The position numbers were made by a program, and so were the translations under genes. This document shows positions 6,569 to 12,579 of a stretch of 12,579 nucleotides of DNA, piece by piece. The DNA is taken from contig CAZITB010000088.1 in the NCBI GenBank assembly GCA_964542055.1, positions 1 to 12,579 of the forward strand. Reading direction: 5' to 3'. The stretch comes from CAZITB01 sp964542055 (lineage in GTDB: Bacteria; Planctomycetota; Phycisphaerae; Sedimentisphaerales; CAMDDF01). Every line of letters starts with the position of its first letter. Within the stretch, counting starts at the first letter, position 1. Below the pieces are notes generated by a model. The model did no database searches and was not told the origin of the DNA. It saw only the letters and a list, made by a program, of their open reading frames with translations.

Positions 6569-7591
6569 ATGAACAGGTTCGCCAAAGTTGAATCCCTCGA
6601 TGCACTAAAGGAGCTTCGAACGTTTTTGCCGACTCTCGAGAGGCGGATGACAGTAGCCCTGGAAGAGGCCGATTTCGATATGCAAAAAACGCTCAATTGG
6701 CTAAGGGATCAGCAATACCCCTACTGGAAGGGTCAGCAGACCAAGAGAAGCGAAGAATATCTCCGCGCCAAGATGGAACTCAACCGCAAGCGATACCTGG
6801 AAAAATCGCCCATCGGCGGGCAGTATTCGTATATAGATCAGAAAAAGGCGATGGCTGCTGCTCAGAAAAGGCTAGAGCAAGCCCAGGACAAACTGCACAA
6901 GATAAGCAAGTGGGTGCCTGCTCTGGAGAAGGAAATTTATGAATGCAAGGCCTCGCTTCAGGGTTTGGCGAACCTTATACAGATCGATCTGCCCAATAAG
7001 AGAAATCAGATCGACCAGATGATATATTCGCTTGAGGCATATACCTCTTTAACTGCTCCTTCGATAGGACAGGCAACTGAAGCTCAGGCTGATACCGCCC
7101 AGGAAATGACCCGACCCGTCGAGCCGGTAAGGGTTCCTGATGAATTTGCGAAATTGAATGACCAGCTTCGGGAGAGAAATCCTTTAAACAAGATCACGCT
7201 CAACATTCCGGCTAGAAAACCGGAAGGGCTTTTTGAGATCAAAAATGATCCAGCCGTTAAACTGCTCAGCGGCAAAATTATCAAAAGCGAGCCCGATCAG
7301 CAAGAAACCGTTATATACGATAATCTTATCGAGTCTTCGGATTTTATATATGTTTTGAATCTTAATCATGACAAAGACGCGAAGATGCAAAGTTATATCG
7401 GCCCGGTCAAACAGAAGCAAACTGCCAACTATTCCAGCTGCCATACCGCTGATGTAATTAAAAGCTACCCGGCATGGAAGAATGTTTTTTTACTGCCGGA
7501 AAATTGGCTGACTGTTTTTAAAGATGAAGCTGTTTACGCGGTTTTCGATGATAATGATAATCTTGTTTACCGTTTGGACCAGAAATTATAA
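6569..7591 (+). CDS. coiled-coil protein with C-terminal globular domain (T7SS-like operon)
   Basis: 340 residues, no signal peptide and no membrane helix. Residues 1-75 are helical with a tryptophan/tyrosine-rich turn (LNWLRDQQYPYWKG, 42-55). Residues about 88-155 form a coiled coil rich in K, E, Q and A. Residues 160-205 are a low-complexity Pro/Thr/Gln linker, and 206-340 look globular, ending in beta-rich VYAVFDDNDNLVYRL. The N-terminal half resembles an unnamed coiled-coil family I associate with WXG100/FtsK neighbourhoods in planctomycetes; this is recollection, not a search. It starts 8 bases after the WXG-like gene, with the AGGA ribosome site overlapping that gene's stop, so the two are translationally linked. 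It is probably an adaptor or chaperone between the small helical proteins and the ATPase. The C-terminal domain is unassigned and could be the effector-like or variable part. Confidence 0.75.
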   Translation: MNRFAKVESLDALKELRTFLPTLERRMTVALEEADFDMQKTLNWLRDQQYPYWKGQQTKRSEEYLRAKMELNRKRYLEKSPIGGQYSYIDQKKAMAAAQKRLEQAQDKLHKISKWVPALEKEIYECKASLQGLANLIQIDLPNKRNQIDQMIYSLEAYTSLTAPSIGQATEAQADTAQEMTRPVEPVRVPDEFAKLNDQLRERNPLNKITLNIPARKPEGLFEIKNDPAVKLLSGKIIKSEPDQQETVIYDNLIESSDFIYVLNLNHDKDAKMQSYIGPVKQKQTANYSSCHTADVIKSYPAWKNVFLLPENWLTVFKDEAVYAVFDDNDNLVYRLDQKL

Positions 7592-7600
7592 GGAAATGAT

Positions 7601-7822
7601 ATGGGCGTTTATGAAAGCCATGCAAAGATAAAGAAAACCTGTGACGATATGAATATTCTCTGGGGCCAGACCAGGGCTCAGTGGAAAGATGCACGCGCCG
7701 GTGAATTTGAAAAGAACTTTATCGAGCGGATAAATATCGAAAGCAAAAGAGCTTTGTCAGCTTTGGAAAATATTTCGCTGACATTGAACAGGATCCGTTC
7801 GGAATTTAAGGATGAGATGTAA
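7601..7822 (+). CDS. second small WXG-like helical protein, W-x-D variant
   Basis: 73 residues, two predicted helices around a turn QWKDARAGEF: W28, D30 and F36, again W-x-D with F at +8, the same spacing as the first small protein of the operon. Pairs of WXG100 proteins that form heterodimers are typical of ESX loci, so this may be the partner of the 90-residue protein; the two share little else. It has no signal peptide and no YxxxD/E tail. AAGGAA lies 5 bases before the ATG, and the gap to the upstream stop is 9 bases. At 73 residues it is shorter than most WXG100 proteins, so automated domain searches may miss it. Confidence 0.7.
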   Translation: MGVYESHAKIKKTCDDMNILWGQTRAQWKDARAGEFEKNFIERINIESKRALSALENISLTLNRIRSEFKDEM

Positions 7823-7830
7823 GTTATGTT

Positions 7831-7858
7831 TTGCATAATCTGGTTATGATGATATAAT
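7831..7858 (+). promoter_or_regulatory. possible internal promoter of the ATPase gene
   Basis: In the 60-base gap before the ATPase gene, TATAAT (7853-7858) is preceded by TG at 7850-7851 (TGaTATAAT, an extended -10) with a poor -35, TTGCAT (7831-7836), 16 bases upstream. Start would be near 7865. The architecture mirrors the promoter in front of the first gene, so the ATPase could be expressed independently of its putative substrates. Confidence 0.5.
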
Positions 7859-7882
7859 TTATCTACAAAATAGCAGGTTTCT

Positions 7883-10800
7883 ATGTCGCAAAAATTTGAA
7901 AAACTTATAGACAGTTATCTCAAGACTGAAATTACAACTTCAGATTCGGGGTATCTGCAAGTTCTCGAAGCGGGACTGCAAAGTTTGACGTTGATCACAT
8001 CTCAAAAAGTCGATCCTCTCGTTTCGCAGCTGGAAAAAGATTATTTCGCAACACGTGACGATCTTGAAAGTTCATATAACCATTCGAAGGAGCAGCTTGA
8101 GGACAAGACCAGGTCCCAAACTCAAGCCGTCGAGAGCGAACATGCCCGGCAGGTAGAGGAATTTGAAAAAACCTTTGAGGGGGAAAATTCAAAAGTTAAT
8201 AATCAGGCTCACGATACGAAGAAAGAAATTTCAAACGATTTCCAAAATCAGCTAAGCGAAGTTAAGGAAAATTTCGATTACGAAACGATGATCTCGGAAG
8301 TGGTCGAAAAAGAGACTTTAAAAAATCTGGAACTCGACAAGCAAAAGAAGCTTGAAAAGATAGAATCTTCCAAATCGGAACTGAACGATCTGCAAACCCA
8401 GGCTCAGGATATCGTTGAAAGTTATAAAACGAAATTACCCGCAATTCAAGAGCAGGTTGAAATAGATCAGCATAATGAAAATTATTTCAAGCTTTACGAA
8501 ACATATCGTGATAATGCCGAGAGTAAAGTTTACAGATTGTCGGATTTATTTTTGCCCAAGTTTTTTCTTACTTCAACTTACATGGTCATCGCGGGCGTCC
8601 TTAGTGTGCTTGTTGTTTTGGCTTTATGGCTTGCGTATCGAACACTTGCAATCGAGCTGACTAATTTCATAGTGGTTGCGGCATCGGTTTTTTTGATATG
8701 GATTGTACTTTTGATTGTTTTGGGGATTTTACTTGCCAAAAAAGCCAGGGCGCAGTTGGAGCAGACCTTTATATCTTATAGCCGGTCAGAACTTAAAGCC
8801 CGCTTGGCCTTGGAAGATTATCATCTGCATGTAAATGAGGATTATGATAAGAAGGTAAAGGCAGCGCAGAACAAGCGACAGGAGCAGCTTCAAAACGCCC
8901 TTGAGAAAAAACAGAAACTTGAAAACACGATCAATCACCAAAACCAACAGCAGATCAGCAGTGCAAATAAAAAATTCGATTCGATAATTCAAAATCTCAA
9001 ATCGAAACTGGATCAACAGTTATCACAGGCGAAAAACCAGAAACAACAGCAGCTCGAAAAAATAAAAACCTTGCATGACACCAAACAAGAACAGCTCAAA
9101 AAAGATTTCGATGACAATTTGAAAAAGGTGGAAGAGAAATTCGAGTCATTTCGGCAGCGGCTCAAAGAGTACTGGATCGAGAGATTGACCGATGTGCACA
9201 AACTTTATGAAGAGACCAATAAGCTGGAGAAAACTCTTTTTACTGATTGGCACGATCAGTCATGGCGAAGTTTCAAACCAGCAAAAACCCATCAGCCCTT
9301 GATAAAATTTGGCACTATTAAAATGGATTTGAACGAGATTGCTCAATCTGTCCGGGAAATTATTCCACCCGAACTTACACAGATCGACAGTTTCGATGTT
9401 CCCGCAACCCTTTCATTTCCCAACCGCTGTTCGATGTTTCTGGATATGCCCCACACACACCGCGAAAACGCGATCAATTTAGTCAAGGCGACTATGACCA
9501 GGCTTTTTGCATGTCAACCCGCCGGAAGAGTAAATTTTACAATTTTCGACCCCATCGGGCTTGGAGAAAATTTTGTCGGTTTCATGCACGCTGCCGATTA
9601 TGAAAAGAACCTCGTCGGCGGACGGATTTGGACCAAGGCCGAGCATATCCAAAAGACACTTTCCGACATGACCACCCACATGGAAAACGTGATACAGAAA
9701 TATCTGCGAAATGAATTTGAAACCATCGAAGAATATAACCTCCAGGCCGGCGAGCTGGCTGAGCCCTACCGCTTTTTAGTCATCGCCGATTTCCCCACCA
9801 ACTTCAGCGATGAATCTATCCGCCACCTTGCAAGCATCATAAACAGCGGACCGCGTTGCGGCGTTTACACCTTCATCGTTTACGACCAGAATCAGAAACT
9901 GCCCGATGCCATCTCGACCGACGACCTGGCACAAAACGGTGTGCATCTATCCTTCGAAAATGACCGCTTCAACTGGCACGATCACATGATCGAACATTTC
10001 ACCGTAAAGCCCGATTCAGCCCCCGATGAACAGCTGCTGACCGAAATAGTCCAAAAGGTCGGCTCAGCAAGTATCGATGCGACACGCGTGGAAGTACCGT
10101 TCGAAACGATTGCCCCGCAGGAAAATAATCTATGGTCGCTAAATAGCGCCGATCAGATCGAAATTTCAATCGGCAGAGCAGGTGCCAAAAGGCTCCAGTA
10201 TCTCTCCCTTGGAAAGGGCGTCAATCAGCACATTCTAATTGCCGGTAAAACCGGCTCGGGTAAGTCAACCCTCTTCCACGCGATGATAACGAACATGGCA
10301 TTGTGGTATTCACCTGACGAAGTTGAAATGTACCTGATCGATTTCAAACAGGGCGTCGAGTTCAAAACCTACGCCACTCATAAACTGCCCCACGCCCGGG
10401 CCGTCGCGATCGAAAGTGACCGCGAGTTCGGACTGAGCATTTTGCAAAGGCTCGACAACGAAATGACCGCGAGAGGCGAAAAGTTTCGCATGGCAGCCGT
10501 CCAGGATGTCGCAAGCTACCGCAAAACCACACAACAAAAAATGAGCAGAATAGTTCTGATCATTGACGAGTTCCATATCCTCTTTGCAGATGATGATAAA
10601 ATCGCGCACGATTCCACAATGCTGCTCGAAAAACTCGTTCGACAGGGCCGAGCATTCGGAATACATGTGATCCTCGGTTCACAAAGTCTTGTCGGAGCCG
10701 CCGGAATTTCCAGAAGCATCATCGGACAGATGGCCGTCCGAATCGCTTTGCACTGTTCGGATATGGACGCCCAGTTCATTCTTAACGAGGACAACCCCGT

Positions 10801-11833
10801 TGCAAGCCGTCTTACCCGCCCAGGCGAAGCCATATATAACGACGCTGGCGGAATGGTCGTCGGTAACAGCCCCTTCCAGGTCGCGTGGCTTCCTAAGAAA
10901 ACCCAGGACAATTACCTTTCGAATGTAGAGCAAAAAAGCGTTTCCTCCGGAATCGAAAAATCCATGATCGTATTCGAAGGAAATGTCCCTGCCGATATCT
11001 CCACCAATCAGCAACTGATGACCCAGGTTTACAAACCGCTAAAAAACACCGACCCAGTCAATAACCCCCCCCAGGCATTTATAGGCGAACCAATAACCAT
11101 CAAAGCTCCCACAGCCGTTGATTTCCCTCGGCAAAACGCCTCCAATATGCTCATTGTCGGCCAGCAGGAAATAGCAATGTCGGGCATTTTATCGGCGGGA
11201 TTTCTAAGCCTGCTTTCTGATCTCTCGCCCCAGGCGGCAACTTTTACAATCTTCGATGATCTCGCCAGCCAATCCAAACTCGGCGACAAGCTAAATAAGA
11301 TCTGCGATCTGTTCGACCACAAATGCCGCTTCCCGAAATTCAACCAGCTCGAAGAGGTAATCACAGAGATTTCCCAGGACGTCAAAACAAGACTCGAAAA
11401 CGGCGCACACAATTTGCCTTCACATTTTCTTATCATTACAAACCTGCAGCGTTACCGAAAGCTTTACCGCAAGGAAGAAGACTGGAGTTTCGGCGCGTCT
11501 GATCAGCCGGCAAGTGCTGACAAGCTCTTTACCGAAATACTACAGGAAGGCCCGGCAATGGGAATCCATACGATCGTCGGCGCCGATACATACAATACTG
11601 TTGACAGGGTCTTTGCCCGTCAGACATTAAGAGAATTCAACAACCGCGTGCTCTTCCAGATGAGTGCTGCAGATTCCAACAACCTGATCGATACTCCCAT
11701 CGCCAACTCGCTGGGCTTCCAACGTGCAATACTTTACAATGACGAACAGGGCATACTTGAAAAGTTCCGTTTCTACGCCGCCCCCCAGGACCGGCTCCTG
11801 GAAGAACTGATGTTGAAATCGGACAAAAAGTAA
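7883..11833 (+). CDS. membrane-anchored FtsK/SpoIIIE-family ATPase, EccC/EssC-like
   Basis: 1316 residues; likely the motor of a type VII secretion-like machine. Order of parts: long coiled coil (about 40-205); two membrane helices (234-255, 259-285); second, longer Lys/Gln/Glu-rich coiled coil (288-450); then three tandem FtsK/HerA-type RecA domains. Domain 1 (about 500-750) has no Walker A (LDMPHTHREN in its place) and a Walker B-like strand ending in A-D636. Domain 2 (about 770-1040) is intact: GKTGSGKS (788-795), LIDFKQGVEF, and IVLIIDE with D895-E896. Domain 3 (about 1070-1316) has GQQEIAMS (1093-1100), losing the G and K, and a Walker B replaced by T1186-N1187. ESX EccC proteins also carry tandem domains behind two membrane helices, but not these long coiled coils. 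The ATG follows AGCAGG. The AT-rich 5' third and GC-richer 3' part differ noticeably. A DNA-translocating role is the alternative, less likely beside WXG-like genes. Confidence 0.85.
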   Translation: MSQKFEKLIDSYLKTEITTSDSGYLQVLEAGLQSLTLITSQKVDPLVSQLEKDYFATRDDLESSYNHSKEQLEDKTRSQTQAVESEHARQVEEFEKTFEGENSKVNNQAHDTKKEISNDFQNQLSEVKENFDYETMISEVVEKETLKNLELDKQKKLEKIESSKSELNDLQTQAQDIVESYKTKLPAIQEQVEIDQHNENYFKLYETYRDNAESKVYRLSDLFLPKFFLTSTYMVIAGVLSVLVVLALWLAYRTLAIELTNFIVVAASVFLIWIVLLIVLGILLAKKARAQLEQTFISYSRSELKARLALEDYHLHVNEDYDKKVKAAQNKRQEQLQNALEKKQKLENTINHQNQQQISSANKKFDSIIQNLKSKLDQQLSQAKNQKQQQLEKIKTLHDTKQEQLKKDFDDNLKKVEEKFESFRQRLKEYWIERLTDVHKLYEETNKLEKTLFTDWHDQSWRSFKPAKTHQPLIKFGTIKMDLNEIAQSVREIIPPELTQIDSFDVPATLSFPNRCSMFLDMPHTHRENAINLVKATMTRLFACQPAGRVNFTIFDPIGLGENFVGFMHAADYEKNLVGGRIWTKAEHIQKTLSDMTTHMENVIQKYLRNEFETIEEYNLQAGELAEPYRFLVIADFPTNFSDESIRHLASIINSGPRCGVYTFIVYDQNQKLPDAISTDDLAQNGVHLSFENDRFNWHDHMIEHFTVKPDSAPDEQLLTEIVQKVGSASIDATRVEVPFETIAPQENNLWSLNSADQIEISIGRAGAKRLQYLSLGKGVNQHILIAGKTGSGKSTLFHAMITNMALWYSPDEVEMYLIDFKQGVEFKTYATHKLPHARAVAIESDREFGLSILQRLDNEMTARGEKFRMAAVQDVASYRKTTQQKMSRIVLIIDEFHILFADDDKIAHDSTMLLEKLVRQGRAFGIHVILGSQSLVGAAGISRSIIGQMAVRIALHCSDMDAQFILNEDNPVASRLTRPGEAIYNDAGGMVVGNSPFQVAWLPKKTQDNYLSNVEQKSVSSGIEKSMIVFEGNVPADISTNQQLMTQVYKPLKNTDPVNNPPQAFIGEPITIKAPTAVDFPRQNASNMLIVGQQEIAMSGILSAGFLSLLSDLSPQAATFTIFDDLASQSKLGDKLNKICDLFDHKCRFPKFNQLEEVITEISQDVKTRLENGAHNLPSHFLIITNLQRYRKLYRKEEDWSFGASDQPASADKLFTEILQEGPAMGIHTIVGADTYNTVDRVFARQTLREFNNRVLFQMSAADSNNLIDTPIANSLGFQRAILYNDEQGILEKFRFYAAPQDRLLEELMLKSDKK

Positions 11834-11844
11834 AGTGGGCACTA

Positions 11845-12112
11845 CCCCCCATTCCTACGCTCTGAAAGAGCAATATAATTTCTATCGTCCATGCAACCCA
11901 AGCCGCCAAATTATAAAAGCTCAATCGCGGAAGCGATGAGATTAGAATTAGGTAATCAGGTAAGGTAAGCACTGCCCACCATTCATTCAACATCCGCCGC
12001 ATCTTATTAATCCCAAAAGCTCCCAGCGCAACCGACCCAAACAAAACCTCAAACCTCACGCCCCAAAGGGGCAAAATAACTTAGCCCAAGGCAACGCCCT
12101 GGGTAAATAGTG
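11845..12112. repeat. 268-bp tandem repeat, copy 1
   Basis: This unit begins CCCCCCATTCCTACGC and is followed 268 bases later by a nearly identical copy. It contains several small hairpins: GCTCT-GAA-AGAGC (11859-11871), ATCGC-GGAA-GCGAT inside the unit, GCCCC-AAA-GGGGC (12060-12072), and CCCAAGGC-AAC-GCCCTGGG with one mismatch (12085-12103). A sub-motif GCACTRCCCMCCATTC recurs at 11839, 11969 and 12337. It looks like a composite REP-type intergenic element following the operon. The minus-strand open frames across it are low-quality and not called as genes. Confidence 0.75.
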
Positions 12113-12235
12113 CCCCCCATTCCTACGCTCTGAAAGAGTAACATAATTTCTATCGTCCATGCAACCCAAGCCGCCAAATCATAAAAGCTCAATCGCGGAA
12201 GCGATGAGATTAGAATTAGGTAATCAGGTAAGGTA
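12113..12235. repeat. 268-bp tandem repeat, copy 2 (interrupted by gap)
   Basis: The first 123 bases of a second copy match copy 1 without indels (for example CAATATAATT against TAACATAATT), then run into the N gap at exactly the base that corresponds to 11967. Confidence 0.8.
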
Positions 12236-12335
12236 NNNNNNNNNNNNNNNNNNNNNNNNNNNNNNNNNNNNNNNNNNNNNNNNNNNNNNNNNNNNNNNNN
12301 NNNNNNNNNNNNNNNNNNNNNNNNNNNNNNNNNNN
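12236..12335. other. assembly gap (100 N)
   Basis: Exactly 100 unknown bases, a conventional placeholder length. The flanks are consecutive positions of the repeat unit, so the true missing length is probably zero or a multiple of 268 bases. Confidence 0.95.
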
Positions 12336-12388
12336 AGCACTGCCCACCATTCATTCAACATCCGCCGCATCTTATTAATCCCAAAAGC
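12336..12388. repeat. repeat continuation after gap
   Basis: These 53 bases are identical to 11968-12020 of copy 1, ending at CCCAAAAGC. The sequence then diverges, marking the end of the repeat tract. From 12389 to 12503 I see AT-rich intergenic DNA with no gene. Confidence 0.8.
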
Positions 12389-12503
12389 GCCCAAAGAACT
12401 GCTAAAATTAAATCCCAGAACCCAACAAACATCAATCGTCCTCATTATTATAATTCATTTCCTCTTTTCATTTTGCTTTATTATCTTTGCTCTTTGAAAT
12501 CCC

Positions 12504-12579
12504 TTACCCACCACTAATCTTAACCGTCCAGCCTTTCCCCTGCAAAATCTCCATCACCTGCTCACGTTTTTCACCCTGG
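12504..12579 (-). CDS. SUI1/YciH-like translation initiation factor, C-terminal part
   Basis: Only the last 24 codons are inside the window, read from the right edge to TAA at 12504-12506. They translate to QGEKREQVMEILQGKGWTVK followed by ISGG. This matches the C-terminal signature of the SUI1/eIF1 fold as found in bacterial YciH: QG..R..V...L..KG..VK..GG at the very end. YciH-type proteins are about 100-120 residues and influence start-codon fidelity or act as stress inhibitors of initiation. The gene converges on the secretion-like operon across the repeat tract. The identification rests on a short but characteristic stretch. Confidence 0.72.
   Translation of the reverse strand, partial: QGEKREQVMEILQGKGWTVKISGG

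Noticed and set aside
6349..6942. Antisense (6349-6696) and alternative-frame (6697-6942) open frames over the WXG-like and coiled-coil genes
   Set aside because: Low-complexity shadow translations; the sense frames have ribosome sites, operon spacing and family features.
10310..11014. Several minus-strand open frames of 110-130 codons inside the ATPase gene
   Set aside because: They are antisense to conserved FtsK-domain motifs in GC-richer DNA, where few stops are expected. They have no start signals.
11637..12074. Minus-strand 145-codon open frame across the ATPase 3' end and the repeat
   Set aside because: Half of it is antisense to the well-supported ATPase gene and the rest is the repeat, whose translation recurs because the DNA recurs. 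No ribosome site was seen.
11845..12388. CRISPR array
   Set aside because: The repeats are 268 bases long and adjacent, with no short repeat-spacer alternation and no cas genes.
12049..12497. Open frames on both strands that run through the N gap
   Set aside because: They exist only because N codons are not stops; the flanks are repeat DNA.
1..12579. tRNA or rRNA genes
   Set aside because: No cloverleaf with a GTTCRA-type arm and no rRNA-like sequence was recognised by eye on either strand; a covariance-model scan was not possible.

Overview
The window is bacterial DNA from a draft assembly, with a 100-N gap at 12236-12335. I see no taxonomic marker. The GC-hairpin intergenic repeat downstream, a bacterial SUI1/YciH-type initiation factor, and secretion-type genes in a mostly AT-rich genome fit the Planctomycetota (Phycisphaerae-like) or a relative. 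That placement is inference and weak.

Left part (1-6240), AT-rich and accessory in character. Two minus-strand genes encode a RuvB-like AAA+ ATPase (505-1479) and, downstream of it, an AlpA/MerR-like helix-turn-helix protein (25-462). A leader region with strong palindromes follows, then a small exported or membrane protein (1945-2163). Next is an AbiE-like pair: a 361-residue winged-helix regulator (2560-3645), preceded by a regular array of TAGGAAA sites, and an overlapping nucleotidyltransferase-like gene that is broken by a frameshift (3635-4296). A convergent small zinc-ribbon protein (4403-4831) follows. Two decayed genes come last. 5066-5755 is a secreted protein and 5947-6183 a small membrane protein or lipoprotein; each keeps one reading frame interrupted by exactly two TAA codons.

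Central and right part (6214-11833), an intact and more GC-rich four-gene plus-strand operon resembling a minimal type VII (ESX/Yuk-like) secretion module. In order it encodes a 90-residue WXG100-like protein, a 340-residue coiled-coil protein with a C-terminal globular domain, a 73-residue second WXG-like protein, and a 1316-residue membrane-anchored FtsK/SpoIIIE-family ATPase. Both small proteins carry W-x-D with F at +8 instead of the classical W-x-G. The ATPase has two membrane helices between two very long coiled coils, then three RecA-like FtsK domains of which only the middle one keeps Walker A and B. Extended -10 promoters (TGnTATAAT) lie in front of the first and fourth genes. The likely reading is that the ATPase and the coiled-coil protein form an envelope-spanning machine that handles the two helical-hairpin proteins. 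No other ESX component is visible here.

Right end (11834-12579). A 268-bp tandem repeat with REP-like hairpins runs into the N gap. The sequence after the gap resumes in exact register with the repeat, so the gap is probably an assembly artefact of the repeat. The window ends in the C-terminus of a minus-strand SUI1/YciH-like gene.
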